From assembly GCA_964384945.1 (NCBI GenBank), contig CAYLMK010000013.1:115323-179322 (forward strand): 64,000 bases of DNA, in the 5' to 3' direction. Position 1 is the stretch's first letter; the number at the start of each line of letters is the position of its first letter. The notes beneath the pieces were generated by a model, which searched no databases, was not told the origin of the DNA, and saw only the letters and a program-made list of their open reading frames with translations. Source of the stretch: S015-6 sp964384945. GTDB taxonomy: Bacteria; Desulfobacterota; DSWW01. The position numbers and the translations under genes were made by a program. Shown in pieces: positions 55,200-63,459 of the stretch.

Positions 55200-57041
55200 A
55201 TGGAAGTACGAAAAGCGGACGTGCTCGTGATCGGGGCCGGCGGGGCCGGGATCATGGCCGCGGTCGAGGCGAGGCGCGCCGGCGCCGGCGTGATCCTCGT
55301 GTCCAAGGAGCCGGCCGGGTACGGCGACACGCGGATCGCGCTCGGGGTCATGTCCACCTCTCCGGACACGGCCGCCGGGGATTCCGAGGAGGCCTTCGTG
55401 GAGGACATGTTGCGCGGTGGGGAGTACCTGAACGACCCCGGGCTCGTTCGGGCCCTTGTGAGGGACGCCATGGACGCGACCCTCGCGTTCGAGGGCTTCG
55501 GCCACGTCTTCTCGCGCGACGCCGAGGGGAGGCTCAGCCGGATGCCGGTGCCTCCGGGCGGGCACCGGGCCTCCCGTGCGATCAGCAGTCCCTGGCTGGG
55601 CGTGTCCATGAGCCACGCCCTACGGGCGGCCGCCGCGAGGGCGGGCATCGAGGTGCTGGAAGAGACGGTCTGCTCCGAGCTTCTCCTGCGGGAGGGCACG
55701 GCGGTCGGCGCCGCGGCGCTTCGAATGAGGGAGGGCGAGCCCCTGGTCCTGCTCGCGGGATCGACCGTGGTCGCCGCCGGCGGGGCCGGAAGCCTCTACT
55801 ACCCCCACACGGACTGCATGCCTGCGGTCGTGGGCGACAGCTTCGGCCTCGCCTTGCGGGCCGGGGCGGAACTGGTGGACATGGAGCAGGTCCAGTTTCT
55901 GCCCTTCGGCATCACCCACCCGCCGGCCCTGCTGGGGATCCCCTGCGGGGAGCCCTCGATGGCCGGGCCCTTCGGGCGGCTGCTGAACGGCAGGGGCGAG
56001 GTGGTGCTGGAGAACATCATGCCCATGACGCGGGCGCAGGTGGCCCGGGTTGTCGTGGAGGAGATCCGCAGGGGAGGTGCGACGGAGCACGGAGGGCTGC
56101 TGCTGGACTTGCGGCCGAACCTCGAAAGTCCGCACGGGGAGTTCTTCGTCGAAATGGTGAAGAAGTTCGCAGGGCCCTTTCTGGAGGGAGTCCGCAAGGC
56201 TTACGGCAAGGAGGCCTCGGAATTCAAGGTGCCGTGGGACGTTCTCCCCACCGCCCACTACAACATGGGCGGCATCCGGACCGACGAACGGTGCCGGAGC
56301 CGCGTCCCCGGGCTGTATGCGTGCGGGCAGGCCCAGGGGGGTGTGATGGGCGGCAACCGGCTTGGCTCCACCTCGCTCACCGAGATCCTGGTCTTCGGTA
56401 AGCGAGCCGGGCGGGGGGCCCGCCCCCCCGGCCGCCGGCCCCCCCCCCCCCCCCCGCGGGTGGCCCCGGCGGGGGACCAACCCCCGACGNNNNNNNNNNG
56501 TCACTCCTGTCGGGGCAGACGCGAACTGCCGGCCCCGCACACCGAGTTCGGGGTCTTCGGTATGGGCCCGGGGGGGGCGGCCGCCGCCGCGGCCGGGGGC
56601 CGCCCGCCCGCGGACGAGGGGATCGCCCGGGAGGCGATCGACCGGCTTCGTTCCCTCAGGGGCGCGCGGGGGACCCATCGCCCCGTCGAACTGAAGCGGG
56701 GCCTTCAGAGGCTCATGTGGGAGAAGGCGGGCCCCCTGCGCGATGCGGAGGGCCTGAGGGAGGCCCTTGAGGGGATCGAGGCGATCCGAGGCCGGGCGCA
56801 GGACTTGCGCGTGGCGGAGATGGGCCGCTGGAACCCGGAGCTCGTGGACGCGATCGAGCTTCCCCACATGCTCGCCTCGGCGGAGGCGATCGCGGCATCG
56901 GCGCTCGCGCGTTGCGAGTCGCGGGGCGCTCACGTGAGGTCCGACTTCCCGGACCGCAACGACCGGGATCCGGTGGAGAACATGGTGGTGGAGATGACAG
57001 ACAGTAGGTGCCGTGTCCGGCGCATGGAGGCAGGGAAATGA
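55200..57041 (+). CDS. FAD-dependent fumarate reductase/succinate dehydrogenase-type flavoprotein (contains assembly gap)
   Basis: About 613 codons including ten undetermined bases. The FAD-binding motif GAGGAGIMAA lies at residues 13-22, HYNMGGI (the family's HYxxGGI motif) and GGNRLGSTSL are present, and a helical C-terminal domain follows, as in fumarate reductase, aspartate oxidase and adenylylsulfate reductase families. The sequence from 56405 to about 56600 is extremely G/C-rich with homopolymers and an N run, so residues about 400-470 are unreliable and frame continuity is not proven. It overlaps the Fe-S subunit gene by four bases. Electrons pass between the FAD subunit and that partner; the natural substrate is uncertain. 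Confidence 0.82.
   Translation: MEVRKADVLVIGAGGAGIMAAVEARRAGAGVILVSKEPAGYGDTRIALGVMSTSPDTAAGDSEEAFVEDMLRGGEYLNDPGLVRALVRDAMDATLAFEGFGHVFSRDAEGRLSRMPVPPGGHRASRAISSPWLGVSMSHALRAAAARAGIEVLEETVCSELLLREGTAVGAAALRMREGEPLVLLAGSTVVAAGGAGSLYYPHTDCMPAVVGDSFGLALRAGAELVDMEQVQFLPFGITHPPALLGIPCGEPSMAGPFGRLLNGRGEVVLENIMPMTRAQVARVVVEEIRRGGATEHGGLLLDLRPNLESPHGEFFVEMVKKFAGPFLEGVRKAYGKEASEFKVPWDVLPTAHYNMGGIRTDERCRSRVPGLYACGQAQGGVMGGNRLGSTSLTEILVFGKRAGRGARPPGRRPPPPPPRVAPAGDQPPTXXXXHSCRGRRELPAPHTEFGVFGMGPGGAAAAAAGGRPPADEGIAREAIDRLRSLRGARGTHRPVELKRGLQRLMWEKAGPLRDAEGLREALEGIEAIRGRAQDLRVAEMGRWNPELVDAIELPHMLASAEAIAASALARCESRGAHVRSDFPDRNDRDPVENMVVEMTDSRCRVRRMEAGK
56490..56499. other. Assembly gap (ten N)
   Basis: Ten undetermined bases within the flavoprotein gene, next to runs of C and G that suggest a sequencing or assembly problem. 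The true gap length may differ from ten. Confidence 0.98.
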
Positions 57042-57691
57042 GCATCCGGATCTCGGTCAGCCGCTACAATCCGGAGACGGACGCAGGTCCCCGGTGGGTC
57101 GACTATGAGGTGGAGGCGGGAGCGCGGACAACGGTCCTCGAGGCACTCATGCGCATTTACGAGGACACGGACCCGACCCTGGCCTTCCGGTTCGGGTGCC
57201 GGTTCGACAAGTGCGGCCTTTGCGCCGTCGAGGTGAACGGAAGGCCCCGCATGGCTTGCTTCACCGACGTCAAGGGCGGCATGCGAATCGGACCCCTGCG
57301 GGGGATGCCCGTTCTTCGGGACCTCGCGATCGACCGGGCCGCCTTCTTCGATGCCCTGCGGGAGCTCGAACTCTATATCCCGGAGCAGGGGGATCTCTCA
57401 GAGCCTCAGGTCATCCGCCAGACCGAGGCGCACAAGAGGCTCCTGTCCTGTGTGGAATGCCTGGCCTGCAACGCGACCTGCCCGGGCTACGACTTCGAGA
57501 AGAATCCGCTGGCAGGCCCTTACGTGTTCGTGAAGCTTGCGCAGTTGCACCTGGATCCGCGCAACCGCATCGACCGGCGCGAGCAGGCGCGCCGGCTCGG
57601 CGTGCAGGCGTGCGCCGCCTGCCGCGCGTGCGCGTGCATCCACGGGATCGACATCCGCCGGCAGGCGCTCGACCTTCTGGCAGGTCAATAG
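57038..57691 (+). CDS. Succinate dehydrogenase/fumarate reductase-type Fe-S subunit
   Basis: A 217-residue iron-sulfur protein. The N-terminal plant-type [2Fe-2S] site has C54, C59, C62 and C74. The C-terminal domain has C138, C141, C144 and C148 (a [4Fe-4S] site) and C192, C195, C198 and C200, an unusual spacing with no CP. It pairs with the flavoprotein, whose stop overlaps its start. No membrane anchor subunit follows, so the electron partner is unknown. The 3' end overlaps the convergent aroF-pheA gene by 7 bp. Confidence 0.87.
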   Translation: MSIRISVSRYNPETDAGPRWVDYEVEAGARTTVLEALMRIYEDTDPTLAFRFGCRFDKCGLCAVEVNGRPRMACFTDVKGGMRIGPLRGMPVLRDLAIDRAAFFDALRELELYIPEQGDLSEPQVIRQTEAHKRLLSCVECLACNATCPGYDFEKNPLAGPYVFVKLAQLHLDPRNRIDRREQARRLGVQACAACRACACIHGIDIRRQALDLLAGQ

Positions 57692-59562
57692 CTCCCCAGG
57701 ATCTTCAGATAGTCCGTATGCTCCTTCAGTTGCCGGAGCACCGGCTCGAGTGCGGGCGATTCCATGTCGGCCTCGAGGTCCACATAGAACATGTACTGCC
57801 ACGGCTTTCCCGGTATGGGCCGCGACTCGAGCTTTACCAGATTGATCCCCTGCTCTGCGAAGATCTTCAGGGTCTCGAACAGGGCCCCTGCCTGGTTGAT
57901 CGTCGAGTAGATGAGCGATGATTTGGTGCGCGGTCTCTTGGGGAGATCCCCGGCGGCGATGATCACGAACCGGGTGTAGTTCCTCGGGTTGGTCTCGATT
58001 CCCTCCTCGATGACCTTCAGGCCGTGAAGCTCCGCCTCCTCCCGGCTCCCGATGGCCGCATCCCCCGGGTCGCCGGACGCCCGGATCCGCTCCACGGCCG
58101 TTGCCGTGTCGGTCACCGGCACGAGCTCCCATCCCTCGTGGCCGTCCAGGAAGAGGCGGCACTGCTGGAAGCCCTGGGGATGGGAGAAGACGCGCCGGAC
58201 CCGGTCGATCCCGGCCTCCGCGTGCCCGATCAGATGGTGGACGATCCGGAGCGTGATCTCGCCCACGATCTTCAGATCGTATTCGAGCAGAAGGTCGTAG
58301 TTTTCGTGAATGCTGCCCGTCAGCGAATTCTCCAGGGGCAGCACGCCGTAGTCCGCCCGGCCGCCCTTCACGGCCTCGAAGATCGCCCGGAAGGAAGGAA
58401 GGGAGACGGCCGACACCTGGTTTCCGAAGAACTGGGTGCACGCCTTGTGGCTGAAGGTGCCCTTCTCCCCGAGAAAGGCCGCCCTCTGCTCGCGCCTTCC
58501 GGTTTCCAGGCACGCCTGGGCCACGGTGGCGGCCTTCCGAAGGTAGGCGAAATCGAGCTGCTTTCCCACGACCGGTGCGATCACGTAGATGTCGCGCATG
58601 AGCTGCCCGAACTGCCGGGGGTAGAGGCTTTGCGCGCCGTCGGAAAGGGCCTTGTCCGGCTCGTGGTGCACCTCGATCATCAGGCCGTCCGCGCCGGCGG
58701 CGATCGCGGCCCGGGCCATGGGCCCGACCTTCTCCCGCATGCCCGTGGCATGGCTCGGGTCGATGACGATCGGCAGATGACTGAGCTGCTTGATGAGCGG
58801 GATGGAAGAGAGATCCAGGGTGTTGCGCGTGTAAGGCTCGAAGGTCCGGATGCCCCGCTCGCAGAGGATGACCCGGTCGTTGCCCTCCGAGAAGATATAC
58901 TCCGCCGACATCAACCACTCCTGGATCGTGGCGGACAGGCCCCTCTTCAGCAGCACCGGCTTGCCCAGCCGGCCCACGCACTTGAGGAGCTCGAAGTTCT
59001 GCATGTTCCGGGCGCCGACCTGTACGACGTCCACGTATCGGACCATGATGTCCGCCTGCGTGGGCGAGGTCATCTCCGTGACCACCGGCAGGCCGAACCT
59101 CTCCCGGACCTGGGCCAGGATCTTCAGGCCCTCCTCTCCGAGCCCCTGGAACGAGTAGGGAGAGGTCCTCGGCTTGAAGGCCCCGCCGCGGAACAGCACG
59201 GCGCCGTATCTGCGGACCTCGGCGGCGATCGCAAAGGCCTGTTCCCGGCTCTCGATTGCGCACGGGCCCGCCATCACCACGAGCTGGTCGCCGCCGATGA
59301 GAACGTCCCCCACCCTGACGACGGTGTCCTTGGGGTGCATGCGGCGGCTGACCAGCTTGAAGGACGTCGGGATCGGCACCACCCGGGCCACGCCGGGAAG
59401 CTGCTCGAAGGACTGCGCCTTCAGATCCTCCTTGCCGCCGGTGCCCACGATGCCCAGCTCCTCTTCCGATACCTCGCGAACGATGCATCCCATTCGCTCG
59501 AGCCGGCTCCGGAGCCGGCCCCGCTCCTCCCTTGTGATTCCCTCCTGCAGTACCAGGATCAT
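57685..59562 (-). CDS. DAHP synthase-prephenate dehydratase fusion with ACT domain
   Basis: A 625-residue bifunctional enzyme for phenylalanine synthesis. Residues 1-80 form the ferredoxin-like regulatory part and about 90-335 the type I-beta DAHP synthase barrel (AGPCAIES, KPRTSPYSF, CERGIRTFE, PSHATG), which makes the first shikimate-pathway intermediate. From about 365 to 540 lies prephenate dehydratase (GEKGTFSHKA, GVLPLENS, NPRNYTRF), making phenylpyruvate. The C-terminal ACT domain carries GALF and ESRP, the phenylalanine-binding motifs, so feedback inhibition by phenylalanine is expected. No chorismate mutase domain is visible. The ATG at 59562 follows GAGGAG. Transcription is controlled by the attenuator just upstream. 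Confidence 0.9.
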   Translation of the reverse strand: MILVLQEGITREERGRLRSRLERMGCIVREVSEEELGIVGTGGKEDLKAQSFEQLPGVARVVPIPTSFKLVSRRMHPKDTVVRVGDVLIGGDQLVVMAGPCAIESREQAFAIAAEVRRYGAVLFRGGAFKPRTSPYSFQGLGEEGLKILAQVRERFGLPVVTEMTSPTQADIMVRYVDVVQVGARNMQNFELLKCVGRLGKPVLLKRGLSATIQEWLMSAEYIFSEGNDRVILCERGIRTFEPYTRNTLDLSSIPLIKQLSHLPIVIDPSHATGMREKVGPMARAAIAAGADGLMIEVHHEPDKALSDGAQSLYPRQFGQLMRDIYVIAPVVGKQLDFAYLRKAATVAQACLETGRREQRAAFLGEKGTFSHKACTQFFGNQVSAVSLPSFRAIFEAVKGGRADYGVLPLENSLTGSIHENYDLLLEYDLKIVGEITLRIVHHLIGHAEAGIDRVRRVFSHPQGFQQCRLFLDGHEGWELVPVTDTATAVERIRASGDPGDAAIGSREEAELHGLKVIEEGIETNPRNYTRFVIIAAGDLPKRPRTKSSLIYSTINQAGALFETLKIFAEQGINLVKLESRPIPGKPWQYMFYVDLEADMESPALEPVLRQLKEHTDYLKILGSY

Positions 59563-59639
59563 CTCTCCGTCTCCTCTCGGGGCTGTCGGTGGACGGTGGT
59601 TTCGACACCCGCCCGCCCCCGCCTGCAAAGACCCCGAAC

Positions 59640-59760
59640 AAAAAAGGCCCCGAGAGCCTGTCTCTCGGGGCCTTGGCGTTCTTGGTCGGAAAACCCCGAG
59701 CAGACATGTCTCCCGTCTGCCCGGGGTCGTTCGTTTCGAGGCTCAGCCGACCGGGCAGAC
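59640..59760 (-). terminator. Phenylalanine attenuator (terminator and competing hairpins)
   Basis: Read on the reverse strand. The terminator stem uses 59662-59674 and 59644-59656 (13 bp, 5-nt loop) followed by a run of T (59645-59640). Upstream, 59694-59705 can pair with 59715-59726 (12 bp with one G-U pair), and 59715-59724 can instead pair with 59751-59760, which lies at the end of the leader peptide gene. The arm 59694-59700 can also pair with the 5' arm of the terminator, giving an antiterminator. This is the classical four-segment set for ribosome-controlled attenuation. Confidence 0.88.
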
Positions 59761-59817
59761 GCTTCGAAAATAGAAGCGCCAGAAATCGAAGGTTCTCTTC
59801 CGCCGGGCCGTGGCCAT
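59743..59817 (-). CDS. Phenylalanine leader peptide
   Basis: A 24-codon ORF (MATARRKR then TFDFWRFYFR, ending CPVG) with six aromatic residues in eight positions: four Phe, one Trp and one Tyr. AAGGAG lies at good spacing before the ATG at 59817. It lies between a promoter and the attenuator hairpins of the DAHP synthase-prephenate dehydratase gene. Stalling at the first Phe codons would leave 59751-59760 free and favour antitermination; reaching the stop codon would cover it and favour termination. Confidence 0.9.
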   Translation of the reverse strand: MATARRKRTFDFWRFYFRSVCPVG

Positions 59818-59848
59818 GAGCTTCACTCCTTTCCGTTCCACCCACGGA

Positions 59849-59877
59849 TGTATACGCTTCCCTCCGTCCGTTGTCAA
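59849..59877 (-). promoter_or_regulatory. Promoter of the phenylalanine leader
   Basis: On the reverse strand: -35 TTGACA (59877-59872), exact 17-bp spacer, -10 TATACA (59854-59849). The expected start is near 59842, 25 nt before the leader peptide ATG. It lies just after the stop of the LysM gene at 59886. Confidence 0.8.
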
Positions 59878-59885
59878 CAGTCCGG

Positions 59886-61031
59886 TCAAGGCCCCGGGCC
59901 CTCGTGCCTTGCCGGGATCTTCAGTACCTGGCCCGCGTAAAGGGTCGCGGGATCCGCGATCCCGTTGGCGCGCGCAATCCGCTCCCAGTGCACGCCATAG
60001 GCCCGTCCGATCCGGTAGAGATTCTCGCCCTCCCGCACCTCGTGCAGGACCTGTCCCGCCGGGGCAGGGGCATCCTCGTCCTCGGAACCGGTCGGGATCC
60101 TGAGCCGCTGGCCTACGTAAATGATTCCCGGCGGCTTGATGCCGTTGACGGCCGCCAGGCTGAGCCACGAAACTCCGTGCATCTGCGCGATGCCGGAGAG
60201 GCTCTCCCCTTTCTGCACGATGTGTACGGCGGCGTCGGCGGGCCGGCCGGCAACGGTTTCGGCCGTTCGGGCCGTCTCCTCTTCCGTCCCTGCGGCCGAA
60301 GAGCCTTCGTCCCTTTCCGCCGGCGTGCCCGGCGGCTCGAGCAGGGCTGCCGCGTCGTCGTCTTTCGGGCTCACGCGGGTCTCAGGCGGCGGTTGGGGCG
60401 CAATCGGCACCTCCCGCTTTGCCGGCCTCGCAGGAGAGGGCGAACCGGCAACGGCCACGGGCTTGTCCGGCTGTGCGACCTTGTTGATGACGAGGACCTG
60501 TCCCGGGAGGACGGCGTCGGTTTCCTTCAGGCCGTTCCAGAGACGCAATTGATCCTCGGCGACGCTGAACCTTTCGGCGACCTGGCCGAGACCCTCTCCC
60601 TCCCTGACGCGGTAGTAGATCTTGTACCTTCTGGCGAGGCTGTCCGATCCGGCCCTCTTCTGGTCGTCGAGCGGGCTCTGCTTCCCGGCCGGCGGAGAAG
60701 AAGACTCGGCGGGGGCCTCCTGGGCCGGCCGATCCGCCCTGGCCAGCAGTTCGTCCATCCCCTCGAGCAGCAACTTGTCCTCCTTCGCGGTCTGCTCGAC
60801 GGCCGCCTGGATTCCCTCGAGCCTCTCACGGATCTGATGGAGCCCGAAAACGAGGATGCCGCACAGGAGGAAGGTTGCGGCCCAGACGGAAAGGGTGGCC
60901 TGGTTGAGAATGCCCCTGGCTTCCTTGCCTCCCTCTTGCGGCAAGCCTTTGTACAGGTCGACGATCTCGGAGGCTTCCGAGGCCTTGGGGTGCCTCCGGC
61001 CGCCCGAACCCTCTGCCTTCTTTGCCGACAT
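59886..61031 (-). CDS. Membrane-anchored protein with three LysM domains
   Basis: A 381-residue protein with one transmembrane helix (about residues 46-63), a short coiled coil, and three LysM peptidoglycan-binding domains (about residues 136-180, 268-314 and 328-374) separated by proline- and acidic-rich linkers. The N-terminus is probably cytoplasmic. It may be a cell-envelope anchor or stabilise cell-wall enzymes; no enzymatic domain is present. GGGGGAGG precedes the ATG. Confidence 0.85.
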   Translation of the reverse strand: MSAKKAEGSGGRRHPKASEASEIVDLYKGLPQEGGKEARGILNQATLSVWAATFLLCGILVFGLHQIRERLEGIQAAVEQTAKEDKLLLEGMDELLARADRPAQEAPAESSSPPAGKQSPLDDQKRAGSDSLARRYKIYYRVREGEGLGQVAERFSVAEDQLRLWNGLKETDAVLPGQVLVINKVAQPDKPVAVAGSPSPARPAKREVPIAPQPPPETRVSPKDDDAAALLEPPGTPAERDEGSSAAGTEEETARTAETVAGRPADAAVHIVQKGESLSGIAQMHGVSWLSLAAVNGIKPPGIIYVGQRLRIPTGSEDEDAPAPAGQVLHEVREGENLYRIGRAYGVHWERIARANGIADPATLYAGQVLKIPARHEGPGP

Positions 61032-61237
61032 CGAAACGAACCTCCCCCGTCTCTCGGGGCAGAGGCTGCCCCTTCTCTACACATACTATTTGCGGTTCCG
61101 AGGTCCGTCAAGTGACATTATGAATTTCAGCAGAATATTATATAGCTTTTATTGAACTGGCAGGTCTTCTGTTGCTACAATGGAAAGATCTGCTAAAGGT
61201 ATCTTCCGGCGAAGGCTTCCTGCACAGGGAGGAAATC

Positions 61238-62458
61238 ATGGCGCGAGCGGTCAGGAACAACCCGGGCGGCCCGGCGAAGGCCCGTATGCGGTCCGGAGGT
61301 TTTGTCGGCTCTCGGGCGTCGGCCTGGACCCTCCTGGCGGCCGCGCTGCTTGCCGCCGCGGGCTGCACCGATTACCAGGTGGTCGTACAGGTGCACGACC
61401 CGGTCCGGGCCTACCAGGGAGTCACCTTCGTGACCAACTTCGATCAGCAGCGGATCACGGCGATCGACATGGACGGCACCGTGGTGTGGGACATGCCGGT
61501 CCATGATACGGAGTGGGTCCCGGGCCATGCGAACGGCTTCCGGGTCCAGGATGAAGGCACCGTCTGCTACCTCCTGGAGGGGAAGCCCATGCTCTCCAGG
61601 ATCGAGGACTCTTCGCTCATCTTCGAAGGCCCCGATGTGGGGGGCCATCACTCCATCGTGATGACGCCTCACGATACGTTCCTGGTCCTTGCCGCCGACA
61701 CGTTCGTCCTGAACGAGCCCCCCTTCGACCGATTCCCCTGTGTCCGGGGGGATCAGCTCTTTGAGGTGGACCTGAGCGGAGACATCGTCTGGCAGTGGGT
61801 GCTGCGCGAGCACGCCCCGCCGCTGGAATACCACGACCCGGACTATGTGCGGAACCTGGACTTCGAGGAGGGGTGCCACGACTGGAGCCACGGAAATTCG
61901 GTGAAGTTCGTCAAGGACTACTATTACAGGGTCGACGGTCTTCTCCACGACATCGTGGTGTTCAATGCCGCCGGCCTGCACACCTTCTTCGTCATCGACT
62001 ACGATACGGGAGAGGTACTCTATTCCTGCGGGGAATTCGGAACCCTGGGAAGGGTGGAGGCGGGGGAGCGCCCCTTTTTCTATCCGGCCCACGAGGTGGA
62101 CTATGTCAGGAAGGAAGGGCCCTACGACGTTTTCATCATGTATGACAACGGCCTCTGGCAGAGGCTGAGGAACAGCCGGGCGGTTCAGCTCAAGATCGAT
62201 CCGGTCGGCGGGGAGACGATTCTGGACTGGGAGTGGTCCAAGCCGCTCATGTACAGCTGGTTCGGCGCGGACGCGGACGTTCTCCCGAACGACAACGTCC
62301 TCATTACGAACACCACGTACGGAGAGCTGATCGAGGTAACCCGGGCAGGAGATGTGGTCTGGAACGCACGCGTGCTGAACGATCCCTTTCCCATCGCCAA
62401 CTGGCTCTACCAGTCGCAGCGGGTTCCCTATGACTGGCTCCCCTGGCTGTCCCGCTGA
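61238..62458 (+). CDS. Arylsulfotransferase (ASST)-family lipoprotein
   Basis: A 406-residue beta-propeller protein of the arylsulfotransferase family. The N-terminus has a long hydrophobic signal ending LLAAAGC, a lipobox, so the protein is probably lipid-anchored outside the inner membrane. Histidine-containing motifs typical of the family are seen (GGHHSIVM, SHGNSV, PAHEVDY). Bacterial ASST enzymes move sulfate between phenols without PAPS, but many members have other or unknown functions. The ATG at 61238 follows GGAGGAAATC; the upstream frame is not needed. Confidence 0.82.
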   Translation: MARAVRNNPGGPAKARMRSGGFVGSRASAWTLLAAALLAAAGCTDYQVVVQVHDPVRAYQGVTFVTNFDQQRITAIDMDGTVVWDMPVHDTEWVPGHANGFRVQDEGTVCYLLEGKPMLSRIEDSSLIFEGPDVGGHHSIVMTPHDTFLVLAADTFVLNEPPFDRFPCVRGDQLFEVDLSGDIVWQWVLREHAPPLEYHDPDYVRNLDFEEGCHDWSHGNSVKFVKDYYYRVDGLLHDIVVFNAAGLHTFFVIDYDTGEVLYSCGEFGTLGRVEAGERPFFYPAHEVDYVRKEGPYDVFIMYDNGLWQRLRNSRAVQLKIDPVGGETILDWEWSKPLMYSWFGADADVLPNDNVLITNTTYGELIEVTRAGDVVWNARVLNDPFPIANWLYQSQRVPYDWLPWLSR

Positions 62459-62481
62459 GGTTCAATGGGCCAGTAGGAGAC

Positions 62482-62518
62482 AACCCGATAGAAGGAGGTG
62501 ATCTCTCTTCAGTCCCAT
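62482..62518. repeat. 37-bp direct repeat, copy 1
   Basis: Matches 63181-63217 with one mismatch in the same orientation. It lies directly upstream of the IS3 transposase remnant. Confidence 0.85.
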
Positions 62519-62539
62519 GCTGTAGTAGCGGTGCTCCTT

Positions 62540-62692
62540 GCCCGTTTCTCGTTCCGAACCCAGGCCGAGGCCCGGATGGCGATCTTCGAGTACCTCGAGG
62601 GTTGGTACAACCCGAATCGCCGACACTCCTGCCTTGATTATCTCTCTCCCTTTGAAATCCCAAGCCACAACCTGTCCACGCAACCGGGGTAA
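62540..62692 (+). pseudogene. IS3-family transposase (OrfB) C-terminal remnant
   Basis: About 50 codons matching the end of the IS3 OrfB integrase domain: FRTQAEAR, then FEYLEGWYNPNRRHS, then LSPFE. The catalytic DDE residues and the rest of the gene are missing, so this is a dead fragment of an insertion sequence. Confidence 0.85.
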
Positions 62693-62768
62693 CTCCACTT
62701 CTCAGGAATCGGAGTTTCCGGCAGTCTTGAGGCGGTTCAGATTCGCTCTTCGTGCTGCGAAATCCTCT

Positions 62769-63131
62769 TCACTCCTCACGAGACAGCTTGCTGTCAGTGA
62801 CCTCAATGTCTGAACCAGTGACCGAGATCTCGTGCTGGAAGTCCAGCCCGTTCGTGACGTAACCAGTTTCTTTCCTGAGTTTTCTTCCAGACCGGAACTC
62901 GACCTCAATGGTGTAATGACTATCGGACTTCACATCGTAAGAACCGGCCGCGCTGTTGCTGGGATCGATGTTCCTCAGCTCGATCGTCTGCCCACAGATC
63001 GTTACCAACGCACGAGCAATCGGTTCCTTGGCCTTGTTGATCAGCGAGAGGTTCCCCTTGCCGGTCGTGCAGGAAGTCACGAGCAAAGCTGCGATTAGGG
63101 CTTGGGTGGGAGATCCTCGTGGCGTTAGCAT
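62769..63131 (-). CDS. Small predicted lipoprotein
   Basis: A 120-residue protein with an N-terminal signal and lipobox-like LLVTSC (cysteine at about residue 21). The mature part is mostly beta-strand-like and not recognised. There is no strong ribosome binding site. It lies between the two 37-bp direct repeats, next to the transposase remnant, and may have been brought in with them. Confidence 0.6.
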   Translation of the reverse strand: MLTPRGSPTQALIAALLVTSCTTGKGNLSLINKAKEPIARALVTICGQTIELRNIDPSNSAAGSYDVKSDSHYTIEVEFRSGRKLRKETGYVTNGLDFQHEISVTGSDIEVTDSKLSREE

Positions 63132-63180
63132 CGATTGATTATTGTCAAAATGACAATAAGCGCGATAATGAGTAAGGGAT

Positions 63181-63217
63181 AACCCGATAGAAGGAGGTGA
63201 TCTTTCTTCAGTCCCAT
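63181..63217. repeat. 37-bp direct repeat, copy 2
   Basis: Same sequence as 62482-62518 with one difference. The two copies bound about 700 bp containing the transposase remnant and the small lipoprotein gene. Confidence 0.85.
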
Positions 63218-63252
63218 CCCCAGTATCCTCCTCCGGATTTGTGACGCGATTG

Positions 63253-63459
63253 TTAGCATGGGCTTTCCAATGCCCTTCTCATGCGTTCCCACTCCTCATC
63301 TTTAAAAACATTCATCAGCGTGCTCGGAGGGAAATTCAAAATCTTGAAGTTGCCGAGATACTTCAGCCGAATAGGGCCTGAATCAGGTATTTGATAAACC
63401 CTGTAGACATCCGGGGTAAGCGTCCTGAAAGCATAGACGGTTAGTCCATCTTCATCCAC
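63253..63459 (-). CDS. Small hypothetical protein
   Basis: A 68-residue ORF starting with GTG, directly after a TAG in the same frame. It includes PDVYRVYQIP and EEWERMRRAL. Not recognised; it may be the end of a broken gene. Confidence 0.4.
   Translation of the reverse strand: MDEDGLTVYAFRTLTPDVYRVYQIPDSGPIRLKYLGNFKILNFPPSTLMNVFKDEEWERMRRALESPC

Noticed and set aside
58024..59940. A 638-codon forward-strand frame
   Set aside because: Antisense to the DAHP synthase-prephenate dehydratase gene and its leader; no domain or coding logic.
62490..62503. GAAGGAGGTGATC looks like the complement of the 16S rRNA 3' end
   Set aside because: Only about 13 bases match and nothing around it resembles rRNA; it occurs in the 37-bp direct repeat.
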